NCBI RefSeq assembly: GCF_009690625.1
Contig: NZ_CP033878.1
Coordinates: forward strand, 372,001-436,000
Reading direction: 5' to 3'
Length of the DNA stretch: 64,000 bases
Source of the DNA: Halorhabdus sp. CBA1104
Lineage (GTDB): Archaea; Halobacteriota; Halobacteria; Halobacteriales; Haloarculaceae
Positions within the stretch are counted from its first letter, which is position 1; every line of letters starts with the position of its first letter. Position numbers and translations under genes: made by a program. The notes beneath the pieces were generated by a model. It saw only the letters and a list, made by a program, of their open reading frames with translations. It searched no databases and was not told the origin of the DNA. Below are positions 19,968 to 29,738 of the stretch, in pieces.

Positions 19968-20289
19968 CGTCCTTTCAGATCTGCCTGTGGCGGTTCACGG
20001 CCGGTGCTGGCTGGTGGGTGCTCGTTGTAGCGCGACGTATCGGGGAGACAACTCGAAACGTGGATCGGTGGCTTCCTGGCTCGGTCATCGACAATCGTTC
20101 CCCAAGACGACGGTCGGAGTAATAAATCACCTATTTCGACAGTACTGTCCGTTTTCCGGCCATTTGGGCGTTCTCGGCACGGATGTCCCGAACAGTCGGC
20201 TTATCGAGGAATCTCCCGTCTCGGGCCGCGACATGGGCGATACTGACCGACACAGCGATATCCTCGTGACACTCCGCTCTGATGGTGAG
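19968..20289. other. Intergenic region upstream of the P-type ATPase
   Basis: About 320 bases between the ATPase start and the end of the DUF1508 gene. An AT-rich stretch near 20118-20130 (GTAATAAATCACC) could hold a promoter. I see no supported gene. Confidence 0.4.
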
Positions 20290-20487
20290 TCATTCCCGAT
20301 CCGAGGTATCGACGACGGTCGCGCCCCCGGCGACCCGCTTGACGCTGTCGATCCCGCGCTTTGCCCCTTGTTTCGAGACGTATCCCTCGGCGCTATCGGC
20401 GATGATCTCCCCGTTTGCCGCAACGAGCCGCCAGCGCCATTCGTCGGCTCGATCGAGAAACAGTTCAAACCGTGGTTCGGCTGGCAC
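20290..20487 (-). CDS. DUF1508 (YegP-like) protein
   Basis: A 65-residue protein matching the DUF1508 pattern: FELFLDRADEWRWRLVAANG, then GEGY-like AEGYVSKQGAKRGIDSVK. The family is small, beta-rich and of unknown biochemical role; proteins carry one or two such repeats and this has one. It begins 2 bases after the gatB stop codon, so it is almost certainly co-transcribed with gatB. No functional tie to tRNA amidation is known to me. Confidence 0.82.
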   Translation of the reverse strand: MPAEPRFELFLDRADEWRWRLVAANGEIIADSAEGYVSKQGAKRGIDSVKRVAGGATVVDTSDRE

Positions 20488-20489
20488 GG

Positions 20490-21977
20490 TTACTCCGCTA
20501 GCTCTTCTCGCAACAACGCGTTCACGTCACCGGGGTCCGCACTGCCGCCGGTCTTTTGCATTACCTGGCCGACCAGGAAGTTGATCGCGCCGCCATCGCC
20601 GTCGTGGTAGTCCGCGACGGCATCGGGGTTCTCCTCGATGGTCTCCTCGACTGCACCTCGGAGTTCGTCGCCGCCGGTCTTGCCCAGGCCCTCCCGGTCG
20701 ACGATCGTGTCGGGGTCCTCGCCGTCGTCGAGCACTCCCCGGAGAACGGTCTCGCGAGCGTTCTTGGCGGTGATCTCCTCGCGAGCGACGAGTTCGACCA
20801 GGCGCTCGATCTCGTCGAGTCGCTCGGTCACGTCGGTGATCGCCATGTCGCGGTAGTTGAGTTCGCCCAGCAGTTCGTCGGCGACCCAGGTCGCCACGAG
20901 GTCGGGATCGAACTCCGCAGCCAGGTCCTCATAGAAGTCTGCGACCTGCTTGGTCGTGGTGAGCTTCGAGGCGGCCTCCTCGTTGAGCCCGTACTCCTCG
21001 CCGAAGCGTTCGCGCCGAGCGTCCGGAAGCTCCGGGATCGATAGCTCTTCTTTCCAGTGGCTGACCTCCAGGGGCGGCAGGTCGGCCTCCCGGAAGTAGC
21101 GGTAGTCCTTTTCTTCTTCCTTCGAGCGCATCGAGACGGTGATCCCGCGGGACTCGTCCCAATGGCGGGTCTCCTGCTCGACCTCGCGGCCGCGCTGGAC
21201 GGCGTTTTTCTGCCGTTGGGCCTCGTAGGCCAGTGCCTTCTCTGCGCCCTTGTGACTGGAGATGTTCTTGACCTCCGTCCGGTTGGCCTCGGCCAGCACG
21301 TCGTCGTCGATCTCCCCAGCCTCGTCGACTTCTTCGGCCTCGACCAGCGAGAGGTTGGCGTCGATTCGAAGCGAGCCGTCCCGCGTCGCGTCGAAGATAC
21401 CCAAGTATTCGAGGACCTCCTCCAGCTTCGCGAGGAAAGCTCTGACTTCCGTCGCGTCACGGAAGTCGGGCTCGGTGACGACCTCCATCAGGGGGACGCC
21501 GGCGCGGTTGTAGTTGACGAGCGTGTACTCAGCGGTGTCGATGTTCCCGCCCTGGTGTTGGAGGCTCCCCGGATCTTCCTCCAGGTGAGCGCGTTCGATC
21601 CCGACCGTGCGGCGCTCGCCCTCGACAGTGAATTCGAGTTCGCCGTCCTGGCAAATCGGCGCGTCGTACTGGCTGATCTGGAAGTTCTTCGGCAGGTCGG
21701 GGTAGTAGTAGTTCTTCCGGTGAAAGCGGGTTTGCTCTGGAATCGACGCATCGATGGCCTTGCCGACTCGCACGGCCGCCTCGACGGCCGCTTCGTTGAG
21801 GACGGGCAACGCGCCGGGGAGGCCAAGACAGACCGGGCAGGTATGGGTGTTGGGCTCGGCCTCGGCGAGGTCGGTCGAACAGCCACAGAAGATCTTCGTG
21901 TCGGTTTCGAGCTGGACGTGAACTTCCAGCCCGATCACGACCGCGTGTTCGTGTTCTTGGGTAGCTTGGGGAGTCAT
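20490..21977 (-). CDS. gatB: Aspartyl/glutamyl-tRNA amidotransferase subunit B
   Basis: A 495-residue GatB. It activates mischarged Asp-tRNA-Asn or Glu-tRNA-Gln for amidation in the GatCAB complex. Family signatures are present: VVIGLEVHVQLETDTKIFCGC, HTCPVCLGLPGALPVLN, and YYPDLPKNFQISQYD. The metal and kinase site region contains HLEEDPG, and DYRYFREADLPPL precedes the C-terminal tail domain (GatB/YqeY, MQKTGGSADPG). Length is standard. gatA and gatC are not in the window. A CTTTAG box lies 28 bases before the ATG. Confidence 0.97.
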   Translation of the reverse strand: MTPQATQEHEHAVVIGLEVHVQLETDTKIFCGCSTDLAEAEPNTHTCPVCLGLPGALPVLNEAAVEAAVRVGKAIDASIPEQTRFHRKNYYYPDLPKNFQISQYDAPICQDGELEFTVEGERRTVGIERAHLEEDPGSLQHQGGNIDTAEYTLVNYNRAGVPLMEVVTEPDFRDATEVRAFLAKLEEVLEYLGIFDATRDGSLRIDANLSLVEAEEVDEAGEIDDDVLAEANRTEVKNISSHKGAEKALAYEAQRQKNAVQRGREVEQETRHWDESRGITVSMRSKEEEKDYRYFREADLPPLEVSHWKEELSIPELPDARRERFGEEYGLNEEAASKLTTTKQVADFYEDLAAEFDPDLVATWVADELLGELNYRDMAITDVTERLDEIERLVELVAREEITAKNARETVLRGVLDDGEDPDTIVDREGLGKTGGDELRGAVEETIEENPDAVADYHDGDGGAINFLVGQVMQKTGGSADPGDVNALLREELAE

Positions 21978-22001
21978 TGCCCGCGATTGTCAGCGCCGCG
22001 G

Positions 22002-22008
22002 CTAAAGG
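22002..22008 (-). promoter_or_regulatory. TATA-like box of gatB
   Basis: The reverse strand reads CCTTTAG, about 28 bases before the gatB ATG at 21977, normal for a leaderless haloarchaeal start. Confidence 0.45.
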
Positions 22009-22227
22009 CTAACGACCCGGGCGGCCGCGACGGGCGCCGAGACACTGTCTCTCCTGACGACGACAGCGACCGGCTTCTTCGAAAATCAGGGATACGAACC
22101 AGTTTCTCGGGAAGCAGTTCCGGAGCCGATCCGACAAACGTCACCGTTCACCGAGCTGTGTCCAGACTCAGCGATGTGTTTGGGTCGATCTCTGGATTAG
22201 ATAACGACCATTGTCACCGGGCGCGTG

Positions 22228-23607
22228 TTACTCCAAGAACGTGACGTCGGTGAATACGAACCGAGTTCCGCCGTCGCGTCCGTCTGTGATTTCACTATCC
22301 CACCCGTGGGCGGAGGCGATCTGCTGGACGATCGACAGCCCCATGCCAGTGCCGTCGTCCGCCGTCGAGTATCCCAGTTCGAACACCTCTTCCCGTCGGT
22401 CGCTTGGAATGCCGGGGCCGTCGTCTTCGACGTAAAACCCGTCCCGATCAGCGACGCCAACACGGACCGTCACGTCTTCTGCACCGTGCGTGACAGCGTT
22501 GTTGAAGAGGTTTTCGAGCAGTTCCTGTAATCGGCCCGGGTCCGCTTCGATCATTCCACTATCGGCAATGTCGATCCGGGCGGACTCGGTCCTGACGCTC
22601 GCCCAGGCTTCTTCAGCGATATGAGCGAGATCGACCGCGTCGGGCTGATGGGCGGCCTTTCCCTGTCGAGCGAGCGTGAGAACGTCGTCTATCAGCCGAT
22701 CCATCCGGGTCAGTGCACGATCCATCCGATCGACTGCGTCGGTCTCGTCACACTCATCGGCAATCAGTTGCGCCGACCCCCGTGCCACTCCCAGTGGGTT
22801 TCTGAGGTCGTGGCTGACCACGCTGGCAAACTTCTCTAGCCGTTCGTTCTGGCGCTGGAGCTCCCGTTCGCGTTCCTTCTGCTCGGTGATGTCCCGAGAG
22901 ATGAGCTGAAAGGTGTCGTGATCGCTATCGAAATCGACCGGGACGAAGATGTTGTGGAAGTGCTTGCCCTCGTAGACGTCCTCGCTTCGCTTCGGTTTGC
23001 CATCTGCGATCACGGCTCGTCCCGTCTCGAGACGCTCGTTGCCGACATCGCCGAAGACTTGCGGGAGGGTACTGCCGATGACGGTCTCGCGTTCCGAGCC
23101 GACAGTAGCCGCAAGTGACGGGTTCGCCGTGAGTACCGTCCCATCGCTGGCTACGTGGGCGACGCCATCCGGTGAGGACGTGACCAGGAGCTCGTACTTT
23201 TGCTGGGCACGGTTCTCGCTGACGACGCTCCGGATGCGATTTGCAAGTCGGCCATACTCCTCGTCTTCGACGACGTTGAGCTTCAGAAAGTAGTCATCGA
23301 CGCCCGAGGCGATCGCTTCGCTTGCGACCTCCTCGTCACCGCGACCAGTGAGCAAGAGGAACGGAATCTCCTCGTCGACCGTCTCTCTGACGGTTTCGAG
23401 GAATTTGAGGCCGTTCTGCTCGGGCATCTCGTAATCGCTGACGATACAATCTACCCGCTCGTCCGCGAGGAATTCGATCCCTTCGTGGGCACTCTTTCGG
23501 GCGAACGTTTCGAACCCATGTTCTGTCTCCAGGGTCTTGGCAGTCATCTCGGCGAAGAACTCGCTGTCGTCGACGACGAGAACGCGGATCGGCCCACGCT
23601 CTATCAT
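22228..23607 (-). CDS. REC-PAS-histidine kinase hybrid
   Basis: A 459-residue cytoplasmic kinase with no membrane segment. Residues 8-125 form a receiver domain with phospho-acceptor Asp58 (VSDYEMP) and a conserved Lys near 110. A PAS domain follows (SSPDGVAHVASDGTV). The H-box is SVVSHDLRNPLG with His near 265, and the HATPase domain has ENLFNNAVTHG, DDGPGIP and GTGMGLSIV. In haloarchaea such REC-first kinases may receive phosphate from another kinase before signalling on. No partner regulator is adjacent, so its pathway is unknown. Confidence 0.92.
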   Translation of the reverse strand: MIERGPIRVLVVDDSEFFAEMTAKTLETEHGFETFARKSAHEGIEFLADERVDCIVSDYEMPEQNGLKFLETVRETVDEEIPFLLLTGRGDEEVASEAIASGVDDYFLKLNVVEDEEYGRLANRIRSVVSENRAQQKYELLVTSSPDGVAHVASDGTVLTANPSLAATVGSERETVIGSTLPQVFGDVGNERLETGRAVIADGKPKRSEDVYEGKHFHNIFVPVDFDSDHDTFQLISRDITEQKERERELQRQNERLEKFASVVSHDLRNPLGVARGSAQLIADECDETDAVDRMDRALTRMDRLIDDVLTLARQGKAAHQPDAVDLAHIAEEAWASVRTESARIDIADSGMIEADPGRLQELLENLFNNAVTHGAEDVTVRVGVADRDGFYVEDDGPGIPSDRREEVFELGYSTADDGTGMGLSIVQQIASAHGWDSEITDGRDGGTRFVFTDVTFLE

Positions 23608-23758
23608 GGTGGACGCCTATTTCCCAGACACATACCTATACGTATTTTCTCTGGCCGGCACAAAAATCATTTCCCGTTCGTTCGAGCCCTCTCTCAAAAT
23701 GGCACACGGCCCCTCACTGCTGAGACGTATCAGAAAGGATGTGAATGTCTGACGCAAG

Positions 23759-23764
23759 TTTAAG
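23759..23764 (+). promoter_or_regulatory. TATA-like box of the coiled-coil/smc/scpA operon
   Basis: TTTAAG at 23759-23764 (within AAGTTTAAGCGG) lies 27 bases before the ATG at 23789, a strong match to haloarchaeal core promoters. Confidence 0.55.
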
Positions 23765-23788
23765 CGGACAGAGGCAGGTGATGGACGT

Positions 23789-24052
23789 ATGAGCGACAAT
23801 CGCGTCGAGGAACTGGAAGCGAAAGTCAAGGATCTCGAAGCCACCGTCGAGGGACTCACAGACGAACTCGTCGAGTCCAAAGTCCGCTTGCGGGAACTCG
23901 AAAACGTCGTCGACGACAACACTGGATTCAAGGAGCCAGCCGAGATCGAACACGAGTCAGTCCCCGAGTCGGATGCGGCCGAAGCCGATAAGGGCCAGGG
24001 GGACGACATCCCTGACGACGCCGAGACAGAATCGGATATCATCATCGCCTGA
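23789..24052 (+). CDS. Small coiled-coil protein upstream of smc
   Basis: An 87-residue acidic protein. Residues 1-45 form a heptad coiled coil (RVEELEAKVKDLEATVEGL), and the rest is a disordered acidic tail ending in DIIIA. It resembles the small bZIP-like proteins that sit before smc in haloarchaeal genomes. It starts the probable smc-scpA operon, with a 48-base gap to smc. A role with SMC is suggested by position only. Confidence 0.8.
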   Translation: MSDNRVEELEAKVKDLEATVEGLTDELVESKVRLRELENVVDDNTGFKEPAEIEHESVPESDAAEADKGQGDDIPDDAETESDIIIA

Positions 24053-24100
24053 GGTCCGACAGGGTGCCCGGATCTCAGCCGGAAGGAGTCGTCTCACCAT

Positions 24101-27100
24101 ATGCACATCACAGAGGTCGTCCTGGACAATTTCAAGAGCTTCGGGCGCAAGACACGGATCCCCTTCTACGAGGACTTCACGACGATTAGTGGCCCGAACG
24201 GCTCGGGTAAGTCCAACATCGTCGACGCGATTCTCTTTGCACTCGGGTTGGCCCGCACGTCGGGGATCCGTGCCGAGAAACTGACTGATCTCATCTACAA
24301 CCCCGGTCATCAGGATGGACAGCGACCGGACGGCGAGCGCGAAGCCAGCGTCACCGTCGTTTTAGACAACGCAGACGGAACCCTCTCCCGATCGCAGGTC
24401 GAAAATGCCGCCGGCAGCCAGAACGTCGGTGACATCGAGGACATCGAGATCAGGCGCCGCGTCAAAGAGACCGAAGACAACTACTACTCGTATTATTACA
24501 TCAACGGTCGGTCTGTCAATCTCGGAGATATTCAGGACTTACTCGCCCAGGCCGGGGTGGCTCCGGAAGGGTACAACGTCGTCATGCAGGGCGACGTCAC
24601 CGAGATCATCAACATGACCGCGGGTGCTCGCCGGGAGATCATCGACGAGATCGCCGGCGTCGCGGAGTTCGACAAGAAAAAAGAGCAGGCCTTTGCGGAA
24701 CTGGAGACCGTCCAAGACCGTATCGACGAGGCCGAACTCCGTATCGAAGAAAAGGAGACACGCCTCGAACAACTCGAAGACGAGCGCGAGACGGCCCTAG
24801 AATACCAGGAACTCAAAGACGAGAAAGACGAATACGAGGCCTACAAGAAGGCCGCCGAACTGGAAGACAAACGCGACGATCTGGCCGAGATCGACGCCGA
24901 GATCGACGAGCTGGAGGCGACCCTCGAAAAGCGCCAGCGTGAACTCGACGAACGCCAGGGCAAAGTCCTCCGGCTCGAAGCGGAGCTAGAAGACCTGAAC
25001 GCGGAGATCGAGCGGAAAGGCGAAGACGAGCAACTCCAACTCAAACGCGAGATCGAGGAGATCAAAGGCGAGATCGCTCGCCTCGAAGACGCCGTCGAGA
25101 GTGCGACCGAGAAACGCGAGGCCGCCGAGACCGACCGCCGTGAGGCTTTTGTCCAGATCGACCGCAAGCAGGAGACTGTCGACGACCTGGAGACCGAGAT
25201 CCGGGAGACCAAAGTCGAGAAATCCTCCGTGAAAGCCGAGATCGACGACCTGCAGGTCGACCTTGCGGCCGTCGAGGAAGAGATCGAAGAAGTCGGCGCT
25301 GAATACGAGGAAGTCCGCGCGGAACTCGACGCAAAGAAGGCCGATCTGGAGGAGGCAAAGGAGCGCCGGAACGACCGCCAGCGCGAGCAGGATCGCCTGC
25401 TCGATGAGGCCCGGCGGCGCTCGAACCAGCAACGAGAGATCGAATCGACCATCGAGAGTCAGCGGGAGTCGATTCCCGAAATCGATGCCGAGATCGACGA
25501 TCTCGAAGACGAACGCCGGAAGGCACGGAAGAACCGCGAGACGATCGACGAGGTAGTCGAGGACCTTCAAGACGAGAAACGCGATCTGCAAGCCGACATC
25601 GAGGAAATCGAAGACGATCTAGAGGCGGCCCGTCAGGAGTACGCCGAACTCGAAGCTCGCGCCGAGGAGTCCGGTGATGGCTCCTATGGCCGGGCGGTCA
25701 CGACGATCCAGAAGGCCGATGTCGCGGGCGTTCACGGGCCGGTCGGCGACCTCGGTGGCGTCGATCCCGAGTATGCAGACGCCTGTGAGACGGCCGCAGG
25801 CGGGCGACTGGCAAACGTCGTCGTCGCGGACGACGGGGTCGGGCAGCGTTGCATCGAACACCTCAAGTCCCGCAACGCCGGGCGGGCAACCTTCCTGCCG
25901 ATGACCGAGATGCACGACCGGTCGCTGCCCTCGCCGCCCGATTTGCCAGGCGTCGTCGATTTCGCGTACAACCTCGTCGACTTCGACGCGCAGTATTCGG
26001 GCGTGTTCAGCTACGTCCTCGGCGACACGCTCGTCGTCGAAGACATGGAGACAGCCCGCGACCTCATGGGCGAGTTTCGCCTGGTGACCCTGGACGGCGA
26101 TCTCGTCGAGAAGAGCGGTGCGATGACTGGTGGCTCCTCGAGCGGGTCCCGGTACTCCTTTTCGGGTGGCGAAGGCCGCCTCAAGCGAGTTGCCGAGCGG
26201 ATCACGGACCTAGAGGACGAACGCACGTCCGTTCGCGAGGAGCTGCGTGACGTCGAGGAGCGCTTGGAAGATGCCCGTGATCGTCGCTCGGAGGCGGCCG
26301 AGCAACTCCGGGAGATCCAGGCCGAGATCGAGCGCCGCGAACGCGAACGCGAGGAGGCCGACGAGCGCATCGAAGCGCTGGAAAGCGAGCTGGACGAAAT
26401 CGAGAGAGAGCGCGAGGACGTCTCCGCACAGATGGACGAGATCGAGGCAGAGATCGAGGCTATCGAGGCCGAGATCGAAGACGCCGAGGCGACGATCGCC
26501 CAGCTTGAAAGCGAGATCGAAGACTCCGAGCTGCCGGCACTGACCGACGAGGCAGAGACGATCCGGGCGGCGATCGACGAGCGCGAGGACGAACTCGAAG
26601 ATCTAGACGCCCAGCTGAACGAACTCCAGCTCGAGAACCAATACGCCGAGGAGGCCATCGAGGACCTCCACGACGAGATCGAGTCGGCCCAGAATCGCAA
26701 GGCCGAGCAGGACGAGCGCATCGAGGAGCTGGAGGGCGAAATCGACGAACAAGAGGCGTTGCTGGCCGACAAAGAGGACGCAGTCGCCGAACTCGAAGCG
26801 GAACTCGCCGAGCTGAAGGGCGAACGCGAGGAGCTCCGTGAGGACGTGCGAGCGGCTCGCGAGGCCCGCGACGAGCACCGAGAGCGCGTCAACGCCGTCC
26901 AGAGCGAATTAGAGAGCGAGCGCGAGACCCAACAGCGCTTGCAGTGGGAGATCGAGGAACTGGCGTCGGCGGTCGGGGAGTACGATCCCGACGAGATTCC
27001 CGATCATCACACCGTCCAGACGCGGATCGGCCAGCTCGAATCTCGAATGGAGGCCTTAGAGCCGGTGAACATGCTCGCGATCGAGGAGTACGACGCGGTC

Positions 27101-27676
27101 AACGAGGATCTCGAGGATCTGCAGGCCAAACGGGAGACGTTAGTCGAGGAGGCCGATGGGATCCGCGAGCGGATCGAGACCTACGAGGCCCGCAAGAAGG
27201 AGACGTTCATGGACGCCTACGAGGCGATCGACGAGCACTTCCAGGATATCTTCGAACGACTCTCGAACGGAACGGGGCGGCTCCATCTCGAAAACGAGGA
27301 CGATCCCTTCGACGGTGGGCTGACGATGAAGGCCCAGCCGGGCGATAAGCCGATCCAGCGACTCGCCGCGATGAGCGGCGGCGAGAAGTCACTGACGGCA
27401 CTAGCCTTCATTTTCGCGATCCAGCGGCACAACCCGGCCCCGTTCTACGCCCTAGACGAGGTGGACGCGTTCCTTGATGCGGCCAACGCCGACCTCGTTG
27501 GCGAAATGGTCGACGACCTCGCGGGTGAGGCCCAGTTCGTCGTCGTCTCCCATCGCTCGGCCATGCTCGAACGCTCAGAGCGGGCCATCGGCGTGACGAT
27601 GGGCGAAGATAACGTCAGTGCCGTCACCGGGATCGACCTGAGCGATACCGCTGGGGAGGTGTCTGCCGATGACTGA
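24101..27676 (+). CDS. smc: Chromosome segregation protein SMC
   Basis: A 1191-residue SMC ATPase that organises chromosomal DNA. The head Walker A motif is GPNGSGKSN at residues 31-39. Long coiled coils flank a hinge at about 515-680 (SYGRAVTTIQKADVAGVHGP onward; glycines GGSSSGSRYSFSGGEG close the hinge region). The C-terminal head has signature LAAMSGGEKS near 1088 and Walker B FYALDEVDAFLD near 1115. Length and layout are those of archaeal SMC. The gene is followed 48 bases later by scpA, its kleisin partner. ScpB is not in the window. Confidence 0.98.
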   Translation: MHITEVVLDNFKSFGRKTRIPFYEDFTTISGPNGSGKSNIVDAILFALGLARTSGIRAEKLTDLIYNPGHQDGQRPDGEREASVTVVLDNADGTLSRSQVENAAGSQNVGDIEDIEIRRRVKETEDNYYSYYYINGRSVNLGDIQDLLAQAGVAPEGYNVVMQGDVTEIINMTAGARREIIDEIAGVAEFDKKKEQAFAELETVQDRIDEAELRIEEKETRLEQLEDERETALEYQELKDEKDEYEAYKKAAELEDKRDDLAEIDAEIDELEATLEKRQRELDERQGKVLRLEAELEDLNAEIERKGEDEQLQLKREIEEIKGEIARLEDAVESATEKREAAETDRREAFVQIDRKQETVDDLETEIRETKVEKSSVKAEIDDLQVDLAAVEEEIEEVGAEYEEVRAELDAKKADLEEAKERRNDRQREQDRLLDEARRRSNQQREIESTIESQRESIPEIDAEIDDLEDERRKARKNRETIDEVVEDLQDEKRDLQADIEEIEDDLEAARQEYAELEARAEESGDGSYGRAVTTIQKADVAGVHGPVGDLGGVDPEYADACETAAGGRLANVVVADDGVGQRCIEHLKSRNAGRATFLPMTEMHDRSLPSPPDLPGVVDFAYNLVDFDAQYSGVFSYVLGDTLVVEDMETARDLMGEFRLVTLDGDLVEKSGAMTGGSSSGSRYSFSGGEGRLKRVAERITDLEDERTSVREELRDVEERLEDARDRRSEAAEQLREIQAEIERREREREEADERIEALESELDEIEREREDVSAQMDEIEAEIEAIEAEIEDAEATIAQLESEIEDSELPALTDEAETIRAAIDEREDELEDLDAQLNELQLENQYAEEAIEDLHDEIESAQNRKAEQDERIEELEGEIDEQEALLADKEDAVAELEAELAELKGEREELREDVRAAREARDEHRERVNAVQSELESERETQQRLQWEIEELASAVGEYDPDEIPDHHTVQTRIGQLESRMEALEPVNMLAIEEYDAVNEDLEDLQAKRETLVEEADGIRERIETYEARKKETFMDAYEAIDEHFQDIFERLSNGTGRLHLENEDDPFDGGLTMKAQPGDKPIQRLAAMSGGEKSLTALAFIFAIQRHNPAPFYALDEVDAFLDAANADLVGEMVDDLAGEAQFVVVSHRSAMLERSERAIGVTMGEDNVSAVTGIDLSDTAGEVSADD

Positions 27677-27724
27677 CCGTGACGGGGCTGGCTGTGGACA
27701 GACAGCATACGGAGGGTCGAATCG

Positions 27725-28624
27725 ATGACAGAGGACGTCCCACTCGACATCGCTGGCCACGAGGGACGCGAGCGACCGGACGGCGGCACGGAGGTCCTGA
27801 CGGACGCGAGTCCGCCGACCGACGGGCCGTCGATCGACGACGAGGCAGACGTCGAACCGGTCGAAGTACTGGTGACGATGGCTGAGGAGGACGAGATCGA
27901 GCCCTGGGACATCGACGTCGTGGTCGTGACGGACAAATTCCTGGACCGTCTCGACGAGGCAGATCTTCGCACCTCCGGGCGGGCGCTGTTTTACGCGAGT
28001 GTCCTCCTCCGGATGAAAAGCGACGCGTTGCTGGAGGACGACGACGAGCCAGAACCCGAACCGGAACCCGACCCCTTCGTCGGTGCGCCGGGCGAGACCG
28101 TGGATGGCGATCCGTTCGACGCCTTGGAAGACGAGATGGATCGGCGGCTCGATCGCAAGCGTGCTCGCGGGACGCCACAGACACTGGACGAACTCGTCAG
28201 GGAGTTACGCGAGGCCGAACGCGACACCTGGTGGAAAGACTCCAGAGAGTACGACACCAGTGACTCCCCGCGCGGGTTCCAGCGTGGCACCCAGCAACTG
28301 GACTATCGAGCCAGCGACGACTTCCGGGACGATTCAGAACCGACGGCGGCCGACGTGACCGGTACGGCCCACGGCGAGAACGTCGAGGAACTGGTCGAGT
28401 CGGTGGCCGAGAAACTGGAATCTCACTACGAAGCCGGCCGCGAGGAGGTCTTGTTCGCTGAAGTCGAGGCAGTCGGCGGCTCCCGCATCGAGACGTTCCT
28501 CGGTGTCCTCTTTTTGGCCGATACGGGCCGAGTCGAACTCCAGCAAGACACACTCTTTGGCGACCTCTGGCTCAGAAATCCCGACGTGACCCAGCAAAGC
28601 GACGTGGCCGCTGCCGACGACTGA
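27725..28624 (+). CDS. scpA: Segregation and condensation protein A (kleisin)
   Basis: A 299-residue ScpA, the kleisin that bridges SMC heads. It has the N-terminal family region (VEVLVTMAEEDEIEPWDIDV and VVTDKFLDRL), a central acidic Pro-Glu linker (PEPEPEPDP), and a C-terminal winged-helix (ETFLGVLFLADTGRVELQQD). An insert of haloarchaeal acidic sequence makes it longer than bacterial ScpA. It follows smc on the same strand, so the two are expected to act in one complex. Confidence 0.93.
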   Translation: MTEDVPLDIAGHEGRERPDGGTEVLTDASPPTDGPSIDDEADVEPVEVLVTMAEEDEIEPWDIDVVVVTDKFLDRLDEADLRTSGRALFYASVLLRMKSDALLEDDDEPEPEPEPDPFVGAPGETVDGDPFDALEDEMDRRLDRKRARGTPQTLDELVRELREAERDTWWKDSREYDTSDSPRGFQRGTQQLDYRASDDFRDDSEPTAADVTGTAHGENVEELVESVAEKLESHYEAGREEVLFAEVEAVGGSRIETFLGVLFLADTGRVELQQDTLFGDLWLRNPDVTQQSDVAAADD

Positions 28625-28673
28625 GTTCGTGAGGAATCAGTACGGTTCTGGCCGTGCTACTCCCACACACGGC

Positions 28674-28778
28674 ATGACCCCGGAACGTGTCAGCGAGCGC
28701 CTGGCCGAACTGGACGATCGATTCGACCGGAATCGCTACTACGCGGCACTCGAGTACGTTCACGACGACGGGCGGTGA
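28674..28778 (+). CDS. 34-residue small protein
   Basis: A short frame downstream of scpA with strong haloarchaeal codon use. The product begins MTPERVSERLAELDDRFD and ends in YYAALEYVHDDGR, predicted as two helices. I do not know a named family. The codon bias and compact helix pattern make it a probable real gene, perhaps part of the smc transcript. Confidence 0.5.
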   Translation: MTPERVSERLAELDDRFDRNRYYAALEYVHDDGR

Positions 28779-28785
28779 GGGAGAC

Positions 28786-29110
28786 TTAGACGACGGCTTC
28801 GCGGAGCGCGATCAGGACCGTCAGTATTGGGATCGATAGCAGCGTCGAGGTGAGGATAGCGCTGCTCGCGAATTCCGTGGGGGAAACCGGACCGTCGGCA
28901 GGGCCGCTGAACGCCCCCAGCAGAATGATCGGCGTCACGGCCGACGGGCCAGCGCATGCAAGCACGAACACGCGCGACTGTCTCGTTCTCGAATTCCAGC
29001 ACGACGACGCCGGAGCTGAGCACGAGCGCGATGGCGATTCCGACCAGTCGGCCGTCAGCTGAGATGGCGGGCACGCCCCGGGGTTGGTCACCTCGCCTCT
29101 CAATCGCCTC
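28786..29110 (-). pseudogene. AEC-family transporter remnant
   Basis: The reverse strand keeps the C-terminal end of an auxin-efflux-carrier type permease. One frame gives PAISADGRLVGIAIALVLSS and another gives CAGPSAVTPIILLGAF followed by SSAILTSTLLSIPILTVLIAL. The two frames are offset near 28985, and the N-terminal two thirds of the usual 300-residue protein are missing. This looks like a truncated and frameshifted relic. The left end is the stop codon; the right end is approximate. Confidence 0.6.
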
Positions 29111-29194
29111 GGATTCCGAACGCAAACCACTGCCATCTCACCGACGGTTCGTCCATTACTGTCGACGATATTGACCACTCGATCGGCCTCTCAT

Positions 29195-29672
29195 TCAGTC
29201 AGATTCGCCTTCGGTCGTGAGTGTCAGTGCGGGACAGCGCTCGTTCGCGAGGTCGCCATTGAACAGAGCCACCGCATCGCCGTCCGATCGCTCGACAACG
29301 TCGAACTTCAGGCCGACACACGTGAACGACTTCCCATCGTACATCGCGGGGCCGTCCCATTCGTCACTTCCGGCGAGACGCCACCTGACCGTGTAGACAG
29401 CTCGCTCGTGTAGTTCTTCGTGAGTGATTTTTCGTAGGTAGACTCCTGGAAGCTATCGTCTTCCACATCCTGCCCGGAGAGCGGGATGCTCTGTCCGATC
29501 ACTGACCGTCCCGGTCGATCCGATATTCGACTGTCCGGCGTTCACTCAATCGGTTCAGAAACTCTCGCTTCTGGATCGCAACGCCCGGCGGCTCGGACGA
29601 AAGCACCGAACAGCCCGCGAGGAGGGCCGAACTCTCGCCGAGCGTCGAGAGTAGTTTGGGGCGTGAAACCAT
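29195..29672 (-). pseudogene. Lipoprotein gene with two frameshifts
   Basis: Three successive reverse-strand frames give one plausible product. It starts at ATG 29672 with a lipobox signal (MVSRPKLLSTLGESSALLAG then Cys-Ser). The first frame runs to RTVEYRIDRDGQ, and a stop follows at 29501. The second reads VIGQSIPLSGQDVEDDSFQ. The third reads GVYLRKITHEELHERAVYTV to the stop at 29195, including SDEWDGPAMYDGKSF. Each switch is healed by adding one base, at 29506-29507 and 29445-29446. The rebuilt protein is about 160 residues, exported and membrane-anchored; I know no function for it. Sequencing error and true decay are both possible. Confidence 0.55.
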
Positions 29673-29738
29673 ACCATCCTCACTCTCGTGTGACTAAACC
29701 AAAACCAGTAGATCGCTGTGCTGATGTCTGTCCCGTGG

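Noticed and set aside
21057-22244. Forward frame of 395 codons across gatB
   Set aside because: Antisense shadow of gatB; no recognisable domain.
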